A DNA stretch of 64,000 nucleotides from Leguminivora glycinivorella. Its lineage: Eukaryota; Arthropoda; Insecta; Lepidoptera; Tortricidae. Below the pieces are notes generated by a model, which was given only the letters and a program-made list of their open reading frames with translations, did no database searches and was not told the DNA's origin. Location of the stretch: contig NC_062975.1 of NCBI RefSeq assembly GCF_023078275.1, forward strand, positions 16,467,141 through 16,531,140, read 5' to 3'. Each line of letters opens with the position of its first letter. Position 1 is the stretch's first letter. The position numbers and the translations under genes are program-made. Positions 44,901 through 57,480 of the stretch are shown piece by piece.

Positions 44901-45992
44901 ACTCCAAAACTACACTTTTTGGTTATGACGTATCGAGATCTCATGTAAAAGTATTAAAAAATGTAAATAAAAATATGAAAAATTAAAAAGAAATTTTTTT
45001 TTTCTCTAAAAATTACAAAGGTCATATAATATATTTTGCTTGTCTTTACATCAAAAATGCGTGGTTAAAATAACGCCCATGGTGTATAGGTATTATCATG
45101 GCGTTTAATCATGACCTGTACCTACGACCAATATGGCATTATAAAACGTGGTTTAATTTGGAATGCGATTATGGAAAGAGGAAAACGCTAATGATGTTAA
45201 TTTTGGTGGATTAAACTTGCCCGAGTTTTCTTAACTGTTCACAGAATTTTTCGAATTGATTAGCTTAATGGTAAGGTGATTGTGTCTATCCAAAAACTGG
45301 TTTTGCCTACTTACACTTACTAAATAATTAATAATAATTATAATCAAGCATGAGTTCACAACACCTGATTCGTGGAAAATTACATAGTTATCAGTGATTT
45401 TTTATTATTTTTATTTGATATATTATAAACTTTATGTTTTATAAATCTTAAGGATAGGTCCTTAACACGCCATTTACAATATTACAATTAATTGAAAAAA
45501 AAAACATTTTCTCAACTAACTTTGGAATCGCTCTTACAAAGAAGCTCTGAACATAATAGAAACTTCGACAATTTTATCAGAAACTTGTACCTATCCAAAA
45601 CTAGTTATTTTGAATTTATGCTTTTGCTTTACCAACTTATGATTGACTTTCTCAATTTGCGTTAGTAAGTAGTAACTTTGCTAACATTCTACAAAGATGA
45701 ATCCCGTTTTGTTCTTGCAAGATGTTTCGAAATGTAAAATTTTCTGTAAGTACCTACCTAAGAAAGTTTCGTAGAATACTTAAAGCTAACTGAACAGACG
45801 TATTTTATTTTACTAATGTTCTTTTAGATAGTAATAACTAATTAACTGCGTTTCTGACGATCGTAAGCACACTATTATTACGTAGAAATAGGTACCTACT
45901 TTTTGTAGCCTCTTTGACAAAGACCTCTCCTCGCTTTTTTCACTCGACTCTGGCGTTGGCGTTTCCCCACCATTTTGGGTAGAATGCGTCCT
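44901..45992. other. AT-rich non-coding stretch
   Basis: Nothing recognisable. Confidence 0.4.
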
Positions 45993-46150
45993 GCCCCGTA
46001 ACCGAATGGCATTTCTGCGATGCGAAATGCCTACGAAACGCCGTAAAGGTAGTCTCTGGCTCTGTCGCTGACGCAATAGCGATAGAGATAGATAGCTACG
46101 AAAGAGATATTATCGTGAGCGTTTCGTGAGCGTTTGTGCAATCGGCTACG
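45993..46150. mobile_element. Palindromic MITE, copy adjacent to 46292
   Basis: 'gccccgtaaccgaatggcat' at the left and 'tttgtgcaatcggctacg' at the right; 'ctggctctgtcgctgacgc' and 'gatagagatagatagc' inside, as in 37319-37470. Confidence 0.65.
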
Positions 46151-46291
46151 CACACTGGTCATTCCGCCATCTCTTTTTTGGTCTGCCCGAACCCCAGCCT
46201 GCACCGGCTATGGTGTTTCGCGGGTCCGAGTCTGCAATCATTTTGGCCCACCTTTCCGGGTGCATGCGGCAGACGTGTCCAGCATGCGTTT

Positions 46292-46436
46292 CCGAATTCA
46301 CAAACGCTCACGAAACAAAACGCTCGTAGATATCTATCTCTATCGCTCTTGCGTATTGGCGCAACATAGTCAGACTACCTTTCGCGGCGTCTCGTTTTCG
46401 TTTCGCGTCGTAGAAATGCCATTCGTCTACGGGGCT
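46292..46436. mobile_element. Palindromic MITE, opposite orientation
   Basis: 'cacaaacgctcacgaaac', 'gatatctatctctatcgctc' and 'gaaatgccattcgtctacgg' are the reverse order of 45993-46150. Confidence 0.65.
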
Positions 46437-46470
46437 AACCCAGAAATACCTTACCTATTAAATATTTTTA

Positions 46471-46653
46471 TCACTATCACTACATACTATAAAACAAAGT
46501 CGCTTTCTCTGTCCCTATGTACCTATGTATGCTTTTAAATCTTTAAAACTACGCAACGGATTTTGATGCGGTTTTTTTAATAGATAGAGTGATTGTAGAG
46601 GAAGGTTTACATGTAGGTATATTACCCGTGCGAAGCCGGGGCGGGTCGCCAGT
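46471..46653 (+). mobile_element. Helitron-like short element
   Basis: Starts TC after an A, contains 'aaaactacgcaacggatttt' and 'gatgcggtttttttaatag', and ends with hairpin-forming 'cccgtgcgaagccggggcgg' then 'gtcgccagt'. The terminal CCAG replaces the expected CTAG. Non-autonomous. Confidence 0.5.
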
Positions 46654-47079
46654 ACTTTGATAAATGGCGTATCAATTTTTTCACTGCCTCTTTTCCGATT
46701 ACCTCCGGTGTAACTAATCATTTAAATTTTTTAATTAAATGCTGGGCGGCATACTGAGCGAGTCCGAGGGAATGGATGGCGCCATTTGTAACGTTCGATC
46801 GAATGGTGCCAATTTTTCAGCCGAATGCCGTCCTTATTGTTTTTTTATACGGACGTTTGAGACAAACAGGTCGGCTTTGTGTGCTCATTGGGTATTCTTG
46901 TTAGTAGTTTCATGTGACACCAAAGAAACCACAGCTTTAATATTAATGAGAAGGCTGTGACCGGTGCATAATGAGAGGCATTATTACACAAGTCTAGTGG
47001 TGTTTTATAGAACGAGCCGAAGGAGAGTTTCATAATATTTAAGATAACACGATAACTTCCATGCAACCACGGATACAAA

Positions 47080-47270
47080 TAAATAAAATAAATATTGGGG
47101 GACACCTTACACAGATCAACTTAGCCCCAAACTAAGCAAAGCTTGTACTATGGGTGCTAAGCGACGATATATATACTTAAATAGATAAATACATACTTAT
47201 ATACATAGAAAACATCCATGACTCGGGAACAAATATTTACACACAGACAATAATAGTAATATTTATACAG
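47080..47270 (-). mobile_element. SINE fragment, minus strand
   Basis: 'gacgatatatatac', 'tatacatagaaaacatccat' and 'gactcgggaacaaatattt' match the body of the SINE at 1179-1440; the tRNA head is replaced or lost. Confidence 0.55.
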
Positions 47271-49290
47271 ATTTCTTAATATACTATTTGGGCCATTTGC
47301 TATTCGCTTCTAAGCATATTATATGAAATGAATGATAAAAATGTATATAAATAAACTGTAAGTTCACAGTCAAACTAATTGTAGTTTTGTGGAGCATTGT
47401 ATAAGTAATATTTTGTAATTCTTGAGATTCTTCTTAAATAAATAATAATAAAAAAAAAATACGTATTTTTATAGATTATTGAATTCAACGTACTTACAAT
47501 AGTATTTTATACAATCGTGATATAATACAAAGCTTTTCAGTCGAGTACCATGTTTAAGCCACGAAGCCTGCTGAGTGGCCTAATAGTACGGTACGAGAGT
47601 GAAAAGCTTATTTATATCACTATTGTATACAATACTTTTTCTATGAGTCATCATCTTCATCATCAATGGACGAAAAATACCATCATTCAAGTTAAAATTA
47701 ATGTTAATAGCGTCGTTGACCGTTGTATCAACATCGAATTACATGGCAACCAATTGTTTGTAATAAATAATCGTCTCTGATTGGTCGATAACGCGATAGA
47801 TAAAAAAAAAACGTGTTTCAGATGCAGAAAAATTTGCCAGGTATCGCTAATTAGTAAAGAACTTGTATGAAGTTCTATTTTTGAAATTATTACAGTTAAC
47901 TAAAAGTGAACTGTAATGAAATATTATAGTTGACTACGTGTCAAAGACTATCTAACACTGAAAAGTCAGCACTTATAGTTTAGTCTGTGGTGTCCTAATT
48001 GACAGATTAAAGTCGACGAGTAGAAAAATATTATTTTACTTTAATAAGTACTTAGATTTTATAAATATACATCCAAACAAAAATATTCTACGTAACTTTT
48101 ATAATACTTATATTATACTCGGTTGTCTGCATGATATCGAGAAACAGATAAAAGTTACGAATAAATTAGATATTTTAATTAAATTCTTTAAATTTTCCAG
48201 AACTTGGCATTCACAGTTAGTTCTTGTCTAAATCAGTATTAGAGTGTTCTAAGCAGAATTTGTTTCATTTCGATTTCCATGAAATAAGTTTCCACGAAGG
48301 ACTAAATGAGAAATCTTTCCCGACTATATCAACGGTGGTAAAACTTGCTTACAAGTCTGACGAATAGAGTTGTGCCTGCTCGTTCACTGAAAAGATCGCT
48401 CCCAACTAGTACGATATCCAAAGTGTACTAGTTCGTTCTTTTAGGACAATAGTACACTACTGAGAGAGCGAGAGACAAATTGTGCATATGGCGTACAGTA
48501 ACGCTCGCTCGTACCACAGTATAAGGATATATCAGTAGTTAATCTCCGGCAGCGGCGGCGCGGTCGTTACTACTGCGCAAGGTCACGCAGGGTTGTACAA
48601 CGTTACTATAATCGACTTCGTACAATGTAAGTTGTTGTAAATCTAATAGGTACTATTAACTGTAAGTAGGTTTTAGTATAACAATACCACGTCATGACAC
48701 CACATTAGTCAGTATTGAAGATACAAAAAATCATTATAAATATATTACTCTCATACGCGCAATAGTAGATTGTGTAACAATAATTGCAAAAGCGTTAATT
48801 TAAGTGTTCATTTTATATGTTTTCTCTAGAATACACCCAATCCATCACAATAAAAAAAAGATTCGTTTGAACTAGAAACGTAGGTACCTACTGTCCTACT
48901 CGTATTAGTAACTGTGTATGGCGCTATGCTAGTACCAACGCTCTTTCTACCTTTTTATCTAATAAAGATTCAAGTACGTATTTGTTTCTTAAATACTGAC
49001 GAAATCATATTTACATAAAATGTTTGAATAGATGTTTGCACAATATTTAAGTAGGTACCAAACTTTCGAGCTACATAGATCGCAGCATCTACCTAAATGT
49101 CGTTACAGATAAATCCTTATTGATTTTAATGTGTCATTCTAGCTTTAAATCTCACTTTTACGCCATTTACGTAAGCAATAATGTACCTAACACTGCAAAT
49201 ATATAACAACCACTTACTTTTCTGGGTGTCTAGGAATTCTAAAGAATGACATTTCCGCATTTTGAGAACTTTCCATACACCCATAAACAC
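47271..49290. other. AT-rich non-coding stretch
   Basis: No gene recognised. 48550-48600 is a short CpG-rich patch ('ccggcagcggcggcgcgg'). Confidence 0.4.
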
Positions 49291-49299
49291 TACAGTAAC

Positions 49300-49600
49300 G
49301 AAAATATGTCTTCGGTGCTGACGTCATTTTCTCCCGAACTCAACACGTCAACACAGCGCGCAAACGCGGCCCCGACTGTCCAGCCCAATAATCACCAGTT
49401 TCGCATGTTTTCGCCGCATGCGAGGGGAGGGAGGGGGACACACCGCGCGGCGTGAAGTTTGTAAGAAGAGTTATTACTGGTTTTATACTGTGCTCGTACT
49501 AGCCGAGAGCTGATCGGACGTTTTCGCGCGCTCTGGGTCAGTCGGTTTTAGTTCGGTTGCGGTTGGATCACACGGATCGCTTTGCTGTCATTGTCACTCC
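49300..49600 (+). promoter_or_regulatory. CpG-rich candidate promoter / 5' exon
   Basis: Contrasts with AT-rich flanks. 'gggtcagtcggttt' (A at 49540) fits the arthropod initiator TCAGT, and GGATC at 49565-49569 fits a downstream promoter element two bases off the usual spacing. No gene is linked to it. Confidence 0.2.
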
Positions 49601-50396
49601 TCGGCTCTTTGCTCCTTTCGCTCCCATTCTATTGCGCGTGTGTGAGTGCACTAAATGTCCTAGAGAGCAGAATCATTTGGGAGTCGTTCGGTCTAGTACA
49701 GTGCAGGGAATCGTGTCTTTTGTACTATTAATACATGTCCTACACAAGCCTACTGACGAAGTTCATATCTGAAAATTAATAACACAACTTTTTAATTAGT
49801 ATTAATCCAGGCACTCGGTATTTTAGTCTGAATAAGCGAATCTTGATTAATTGTGTATTCATTGGATATATGTTAAGTGATTTCAAGAATATTAATTAAA
49901 TTCTAAAATTAAATAAGCGCTTACGTATTACTCGCGAACTCGTGTTTAATTTTAGACAAGCACCCTTCACCTACTTGTGTAAGGTGAATAGGACACATAG
50001 ATTCTTGCGTCATTTTATTTTTATGTCAGGATTTGATGTATCAAAGAAGATAATCCCATCAAAACATAAATGTGAAATAATAGCCAAGTTCAATAATATG
50101 ATAATTATATGCCTTGTTTGTTGACTTTAACGACAAAAAAATTGAGATCTAAATGGTGCCAAGTCAAATGATTGGCTAGTTCTCTTCTCGTATACGAATA
50201 ATTATGTTCGATGGCTAGTCCTAAAATTATCTACCAAAATAAGAATTAAGTAACAGGTTTAGAACTTCCGCGGGCTATAATATAATTCGTATATATTATG
50301 AAAACCAGCCAAGTCAGACCTTAGGCTACAATATAAATTATCCTAAGTTATAAGAAGAAATGATATTTTGTGTTGGTCCGTATAGTTTATTAGATA

Positions 50397-50603
50397 AGGT
50401 ACAGCGGGGCAAATCTCGACTGGGGGGCAATTGTAAGTAGTCCATTTTCCATTATTACACTATGATGTGCTCTACATGTATCCACTGAACACGCTTACCA
50501 TATATGACCGATGGATACTCTATTTAATAATGTAAACATTGTAAAACATGGAAAAAATGGACCAAACATTTGCCCCCCAGTCGAGATTTGCCCCGTTGTA
50601 CCT
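50397..50603. mobile_element. MITE with near-perfect 34-bp inverted ends and TA target site
   Basis: Left end 'aggtacagcggggcaaatct' then 'cgactggggggcaa'; right end 'ttgccccccagtcgagattt' then 'gccccgttgtacct'. TA flanks at 50395-50396 and 50604-50605. Well-preserved ends suggest a fairly recent insertion. Confidence 0.88.
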
Positions 50604-50605
50604 TA

Positions 50606-51355
50606 TTAAGATTTCTGTTGTATCTGTTAACTCTGTACCAGGGGCGGCTGCTGTTGGTAAGAACTATAAAAAGCGGCAATTTGTGAACATCAAACCAGTG
50701 AGCCTTCTGTATTTGTACTATTATACTAGATTATGTGACTGTAACTACATTTAACCTTACTTATTAGTACTTAATGGTAGAAATGACCTATTTATCTATT
50801 TATATGCCCCTTAGAAACTTGACTGCATACAGTACAATATATGTACAGGTATACAGTATGTATAGGTATACAGGCTGATAAAAATTTAAAACTCTCCGAC
50901 TTTTTCAACAAAGCTTTAAACCTAATTCCCGCGAGCGGAAAGCAATTCGCAGCCAAATTTCATAAAATAATTTTAGGCAACGTATAATTAACTTACCGGC
51001 AAGCCACCGCATTAATAATGCGTGCATATGATACTTTATTAAACCGGATATTGGTCGAGAGACAGGTTCGGAAACAACAATTTGATATGCTTTTTACACT
51101 GTTTTGATGCGACCTTCTGCCATCAATCAGCGTTAGCGAGAAAATTCTTAAGAGGCAAAATATGGATAAGTATTTAAAGTAATTTACGATTCGAAACGCG
51201 AATACTAACATTATTTGACGGTAACTTGAAATGTGTGTACTGTGTTTGTACTTGAAATGTGTCAAAGTATATATCAGAGAATGAAAATAATATTATTTTT
51301 AGATATTATTTATATTCGTAGTTTCATTAAAAAATCTCGTTCAAGGTAATACATG
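50606..51355. other. AT-rich non-coding stretch
   Basis: Nothing recognisable; short 'tgtacaggtatacagta' repeats near 50842. Confidence 0.4.
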
Positions 51356-51357
51356 TC

Positions 51358-51451
51358 ATCAATTACTTGGGGTCGGCCCAGCATGTCTTCTTCTTCCTAT
51401 TGAACGTCATCTCATAATTCACTTGCATTCGTTTCGTATCATTAAGACTCC
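51358..51451 (-). pseudogene. RTE LINE 3' end scrap, minus strand
   Basis: 'cttggggtcggcccagcatg', 'tcttcttcttcct' and 'tcacttgcattcgtttcgta' follow the 3' coding end of the RTE copy at 14942-15045 with moderate divergence. Too short for any domain. Confidence 0.6.
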
Positions 51452-51714
51452 TTATTCCTTAGAGCGCTCATCAATTTCACGAAACGGCCATCGATAGATG
51501 GCGTTGGCGCTCGGTACGCGAGCACCTGCAACTCAACGCGCGTTTCAACGCCGACACAAATAATCTTGATAGTTTTGAATTAAATTGGTAATAACATAAT
51601 TTTCAATTTTATACGGGGAATTTCCTGTTCATGGTATGGTAGTAGTAAATAAGGTGTATGAATGTAGTAAAAGTATAGTAGTCTACATATACATATATAA
51701 ATACAGGTTTCCTA

Positions 51715-52085
51715 ATTGATTGATTCAACAACCAACACCGCTGAGCCGAAACTACGAAAGCTAGAAAGTCGAAATTTGTATAGATTGCATTAACAAAATT
51801 TCGAAGAGATAAGAATCGATTATGAAAATTTACACCCCTAGTAGAGGGAAAAAGGGGGTGAAAGTTTGTATCGGGATCAATTTGTTTTTTTTTATTAGGA
51901 AAATTTTAGTTAGGAACTTGAAATTAGAGAATAGTTTAATAGTGATTTCTGTTTTTTATTGAATGTATATGCATACTGATTGGTCCCATTTTTATCAGAA
52001 CCCAGTTCTGATGATGGGATCCTGGAGAAATCCAGGGAACTCCTCAAGTCTGAAAGGCATACATATAGCGATTTTTGTGTTTTTA
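51715..52085 (+). repeat. Helitron-family interior plus repeat scrap
   Basis: 'ccgctgagccgaaactac', 'agtcgaaatttgtatag' and 'aaaaagggggtgaaagtttg' resemble the interior of 62603-62816. No clear terminus. It leads into the 121-bp repeat. Confidence 0.4.
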
Positions 52086-52087
52086 TA

Positions 52088-52275
52088 TGAATAGCATGCA
52101 TTTACGTACGGAACAATGACATTTGGTGCAGTGGAACTGTTGATGATGGTCAGACCGGAACTCCCTAAATCTAAACGGCACAGTTATAGTGACTTTCATA
52201 TTTTTATAAGAACAGCATGCACTTACGTCCAGAATAGTGACATTTGGTGCAGTGGAACTGCTCATGATGTTGTGT
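52088..52275 (+). repeat. Tandem repeat, 121-bp period
   Basis: 'gacatttggtgcagtggaac' occurs at 52118 and 52239. Flanking phrases ('gcatgca/cttacgt', 'agcgattttt/agtgacttt') show the same offset, and a third, more diverged unit can be traced back to about 52000. Confidence 0.7.
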
Positions 52276-52452
52276 CACTTTTTAACCATCGCCTCAAATC
52301 TCTCAAGGAAGGACGGTTCTCAATTCGTCTGTTTTTTTTTGTTTGTTCCTCGATATCTCCGTCGTTACTGGACCAATTTAAAAAATTTAATAATTAAAGC
52401 ATTAAAAGCAGTTTTAAAAAATACCTACACATTTCTACATGTGCTCTGCCTA

Positions 52453-52492
52453 CCCCTTTATGGGATACAGGCGTGATTGTATGTATGTATTT
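52453..52492 (+). repeat. Retroelement 3' end with TGTA tail, copy 2
   Basis: 'cccctttatgggatacagg' then 'cgtgattgtatgtatgta', as at 30527. Confidence 0.5.
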
Positions 52493-52574
52493 GTACATAA
52501 TCCAACATTCGCATGTAGCTTTCATCAGAACCCAAAAGGCGGCGGTTTTTTTTTCTTAAAAATTATTAAACGTT

Positions 52575-52815
52575 TTTTTTATGGGATAGGAGGCAAACGA
52601 GCAGACAAGTTGCCTGATGGTAAGCGATCACTGCCGGCTATGGACACCCGAAGCACCAGAAGTGTTGGTGCGTTGCCGACCTTTAAGATGGATGTACGTT
52701 CTTTTCTTGAAGGTTTGAAGGTCACATCGGTCCGGAAATACCGCTGGCAACAATTCATTCCACAGTTTAACTGTGCATGACGTGACCTGTGCAAAACATT
52801 GCGTCTTAGAAACAT
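52575..52815 (+). repeat. Dispersed repeat ('cctgatggtaagc' family), plus strand
   Basis: 'gggataggaggcaaacgagc', 'ttgcctgatggtaagcgatc', 'ggctatggacacccgaagc' and 'gcgttgccgacctttaag', then 'aatactg'-type downstream text with 'ggcaacaattcattccacag'. Longest copy in the window. Overlapping frames of 68-113 codons on both strands are shadows. Confidence 0.6.
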
Positions 52816-53345
52816 TTGAAAGGGTGAAAATCAAATTATGTACATGTTCGTTCTAAAAGTAGCTGATCAAACATCGTCGGTTTGGAAAGCCTGCGGTTAA
52901 ATTTTTGCTCCTTCCTTACTATACATATTTTATTTAGAGGGTTTTGAGATTTAGGTAATAAAACAACGCTTCATTAGGTTTAATAGCATTATGTAAAGTA
53001 TAATGTCAATGTAAGTGCAAGCAGTCTTATGAATAGAATAGCAGTTCTGTTGACCACCTCCTGACTCCATCATGAGACCTTGGACCTCATCTAGTTCGAT
53101 GGTGCTCGTCGGCCCAAATCTAATGAGCCCAAACATGGTGGAGTTATGATAAGTAGAATAGCAGTTCTGTTGAACATCTCCTGCCTGACTCCATCATCAT
53201 GAGAACCAGAACCTCATCCTGGTCCCAAAATATAATAATAATTCAAACTCTCAACAAACTTCACGTATAACTTAAAATCCAAAATCATATGAAAAGCATG
53301 TCGAATGCTAAAATTGCATAAGGTGTAAAAAGGATCAAGATTTGT
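52816..53345. other. Non-coding stretch with an internal repeat
   Basis: 'gaatagcagttctgttgacc' (53035) and 'gaatagcagttctgttgaac' (53156) recur with about 121-bp spacing, followed by 'ctgactccatcat'. No gene. Confidence 0.45.
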
Positions 53346-53533
53346 TTAGTCGCAGTTTACGGCACTTCTCGGAACTATCGCGCTGCTTACGAAAGCTAGG
53401 TGCGCCGGACGATCAAACGCAGGTCCGTTGTCTTCGAGCGCTCGGCGCAGACTGAGCGGGCTCGCGTTAGCACAGTGTCTTTTATTCGAATTTTAGGTGT
53501 TTTAAAAACATATCTATCGACAGAAAGGTATGT
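53346..53533 (+). promoter_or_regulatory. Candidate non-coding first exon with splice donor
   Basis: A CpG-rich block ('gcgccggacgatcaaacgc', 'gagcgctcggcgcagactg') ends in 'gacagaaag|gtatgt' (donor at 53528), in otherwise AT-rich DNA. No ORF across it. It looks like a 5' untranslated exon but is unproven. Confidence 0.2.
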
Positions 53534-56500
53534 CTTATATGTATGATTTTTTTTTTATAGGTCAATAAGAAGTTCTAGTTTAGGATAATATTATTTAAGA
53601 GTTACAAAAAATGCAGGAATCGCAGGAAAAATACATAATGTAAACCTCTTTTTATCGAAAAAATGGGGAGGATACGGAAGGTTATTTATCCACCATTTCA
53701 AGTAAATCTTAAAATGTCAAAGTATTAGCTAACTCGTACAGGATATAACAAATAGGATTGTGATCATTTATTACCCCAAATAACATTTTTAACAGCACAA
53801 TCACGATTCTAAACGAGCTATTCCACTACGAAATTTGAAAACGTCTTCCGAAAAAACTGATTTTTCGGAAGTATAAAAAGACATATTTTAAAGTAGTACC
53901 AATTGACTTTCTAGCTTAAGATATGTACTTTTAGGAACATTATCATTTTTTTAATAATCATTTATAGTTTCTTTATAATTTTGAATGAAAAAGGTTCTAT
54001 TTTGCAAAAAACGCTCGTCTTTAGGAATAAGGCCTCTTAATCACACAGTCCATCCATATCAAGTAATTTATTATTTTTCTACAGAGTTATTTTAATTGGT
54101 CATAACTATCACAGTCGTAACAAAATAACATGAAAATGACTAATTTGAAAAGCAGAATCGTCTTCTGGCTTTGTCGCGGCCTGTCGTTGGCCAAACGGGC
54201 ATTGTAATTTAAATTGGTAGCCTTTGTACGTGTGATTGAGCTGGCGAATGCGGCCGTGACATAGACGCTTCATGTCATATTGGCAGATTTTTAGAAAAAC
54301 AAAAGAGGTGGCAAAATCGTGATTCATCTACATCACTTTAAGGTGGTGCAAGTGGCGCTACGCATAGGACGCATCGCATTTAGTATTACATATTTGTAAG
54401 TATAGAAATTCAGATTAGCAAGGTAACCTAGTGGTTACCTACTCATAAATATATTTTCTTAATCTCCTGTACTTCAAAAATGTATCGCTTCGTTACAGTA
54501 TAAAAGAAAATGTATACGGGTATAATACAAAATCTTTGATATTTTCCACAGATATTCGCTTCGCCCTCAGCCAACGTTTATCTTACAGTACTTTCAGAAT
54601 GTATTTCTGAATTTAATACACAATAATATAATAATATGGAACAGCTCACCGATACGGCCCGCAGCGTTAGATTATGAAAATCCCAGCGAATGTTGTTCTT
54701 GAGACCTTGGAGGGAAATCTCAAACCAACAATTTGTAGAATGCTGCATCAAGATGGAGATTGCTGTATTTTGTTTAGGTATCAGCTTTTGCCCGCATGGA
54801 TTTCGGAGTCCTTTACTGATTAAAGTTTAAACAGATATTTGAAGGAAGGAGATCGAACATGCCGGGAAATTTGTATAGAATACGCCTGTTGCATATTTTT
54901 GAACATACACAGATACACACACTTGTAGATGGACGGATTGATGGATTTCCATGTCTGTCACGAAACGATCAAGCAAGTCGTGTCATCACGCACTCACACA
55001 ATAAATATCGTATGCTCAATGAGTTGACAAATGCGACACGACAACTGGCGGGTTGTATTACTAAGGTATACAACCCAGGTAGGTAGGTAGGTATCCCACT
55101 TCTGATGTCAGAGGCTCAGACTAAAGCCTCATTAAAAGATCTGAAAATAATATTTAAAGGAATGCAGTGCAGTTGACTGCGATACTTTCCAATTCAAATC
55201 TGACTGACGGTTCCTCTCAGCCTCCCCACTCACCACGGCTGTCATCAATGTCATTGTAACCAGCCAGGAACCAATCCATTTAACAGCTGTTCGGGTCATA
55301 TAAATAACAGACGCTGTATCGCAGTTAAACACACTCAAGCAAAGACTATTTCCATACCTGATATTCCATCCTACGAAGCCGTCATGCTGCGACATATACA
55401 TGTTTCAATGTTTCCCAAAAAAAAAATCCCGAATATTTTTCCTCTTTTTTAGACTAGTTCGTGTTCAAGTTCGTACATATGTATACATTTCTCCATACCG
55501 ATCCCTTGTAAATGTGTTTACATATTAATGAAACTCTACTGGAAATCATGAACACTCCTGCACCGGTCGGTATGAAAACTTTTAACTTTTTTTTTCGCGA
55601 TTTTCATATTTATTCCATGGGAAACCTTGTTCAGAAACACCATCTTAACACGTTTTTCACAGTTTGGATCATGACCCCGATTTCACCCAGTATAAGAACC
55701 TTGGGCCCTAAGTACCTTAGTAACGAACTGTTCCCACGCTCTAGATACTCCAGAAAACGCTGTTGACAGAAAGAATAATGTCACCCATGGGAATTATTAT
55801 GAAATGAAAATGTTTCTCATACTTACGGCTTCATTTATAGTGTCAGTGGCAAGTTACTTTTATTTATTAAGAAATATGCTTAGAGCTACAGATTATTTAC
55901 ACATTTACTATAATGTAGTAAATGTTGTCATATTACGACACATAGCGACATTGAATAACGTTATTGAACGTACGTCAACATGTTTCGAATCAAATGGCGA
56001 TATTGATAGTTCACCGCTGGGCGAGTAACTATAAACAATAAACATCGCCGTGTCTCTTTTATTTACACGGAAGTGCTTATCTTTTGTTCGTTTTAATTTT
56101 ATAGCCGATAGCTCATAGCTTACCAACTAGCTCGCGGTGGGACCAGCAGGGCGATTTTTTAATCTCGCATACGGGATTTTGTCACTAAAATACCGGTTGA
56201 AAACGGTGAATTGCTTGTTATTTTCAGTGACAATTTTCTGATTTCGAACGCGTGTGACTCAAAAATCGGCCCGCAGTGCCTATGAATTCCGGAACATGAA
56301 CAGTGTCTTCTGGCACTCAATATATTAAACAATGTATAAAATATAGTAATATAAATCTTATTAATGTTTCATAAATAAACCACCAAATTGATTATTGGCT
56401 CGTGGCTTGGCCGGCAGTTTGTAATATAAATTTCTGCGCAATCAAAACTGCGACCGACATGATTGCAGTCATTTGTCGCGATCATTCGCAATCATAAAAC

Positions 56501-56775
56501 GATCCTGTCTGTCAATCGATTCGATTACGCTTTATACAATTTGTTTGGAGTATCATAAAAACTGGGTTTATAAAGCAGGGCGTCCTGAGTTTGGATCCCG
56601 GCAAGGACTCACTTTAGATAATCTGCAATATTATGATCATAAAAACAAGACTGCGGGCAAATATTATTTATGTTTTCTTATAGGTAGCATAAGAAAGAAT
56701 TTTATGATTGCTACAATAAACTATTTAATTATCGCTAACATAAAAATATTATTAAACAAACTTTGAGTTAAGTAA
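53534..56775. other. Non-coding stretch
   Basis: No recognisable gene. 54345-54365 carries 'ggtggtgcaagtggcg', a scrap of the MITE at 58944. 56573-56605 ('gagtttggatcccggcaagg') resembles a decayed SINE B-box region. Confidence 0.4.
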
Positions 56776-56912
56776 GGTCCCAAGATTTGGCGTAGGCACT
56801 AGTTTATGAAAGCGACTGCATCGACTGCCTTCTGACCTTCTAACCTGAAGGATAACTAGGTCTTATTGGAATTAGTAAACTTTCCTCACGATGTTTTCCT
56901 TTACTGAAAAGT
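56776..56912 (-). mobile_element. SINE fragment, minus strand
   Basis: 'caagatttggcgtaggcact', 'gaaagcgactgcatcgactg' and 'tcctcacgatgttttccttt' are the complement of the SINE body at 7660-7790. Confidence 0.65.
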
Positions 56913-57369
56913 TAAGTAAGAATTACCAGCACAATATTGAGCATCTAATTTTCATCATCGAATTTGCATAGGTACCTATAGTTACAAGGAATAAGGGCCA
57001 GCGAACGATAAAGAGTAAAATTTGCATGTTCAATTAGCCACCACCATTTATTCGTTTTCATGACACAATTTAGCCTACATTTACATTAAGAACCTTTATA
57101 GTACTGGTAGGAGAGTTGAAAGCAAGTTCTCTGTTGGCTTACAACGACTTCTTTTCGCGGCGCGAGCCTGTTTTTGCTCAGTGTTCCAAAATGCATCTTG
57201 ACCCCCAAACGAGAGTGTGCCATCTGGCCTAATGCTGCGAACCTTTCTGCCAGTTACTGACGTGGCGCTGGATATCCGCCGCCATAATAGACAGTACTAC
57301 CCTACTACAGTAGTCAAGTGCGGACAAGACTCCCGGCGTCATCTGAGCCGAGCCATTGACAAATCAATT

Positions 57370-57480
57370 TTTTTTTATGTATAAATGGGCTTATTTTTGG
57401 TCACAGACTAGCCAAAGGCAAAGACGAGGCCTACGATGAAGTGAGCTCGTCCAGAAGATGCCTCTTTAACCTTGATTTGA
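57370..57480 (-). pseudogene. LINE 3' end scrap, minus strand
   Basis: 'gcttatttttggtcacagac', 'tagccaaaggcaaagacg' and 'gatgcctctttaacc' are the complement of the segment at 59255-59365, whose plus frame reads FFKSRVNRHLLGELT, a C-terminal pattern of some LINE RT proteins. Confidence 0.45.
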
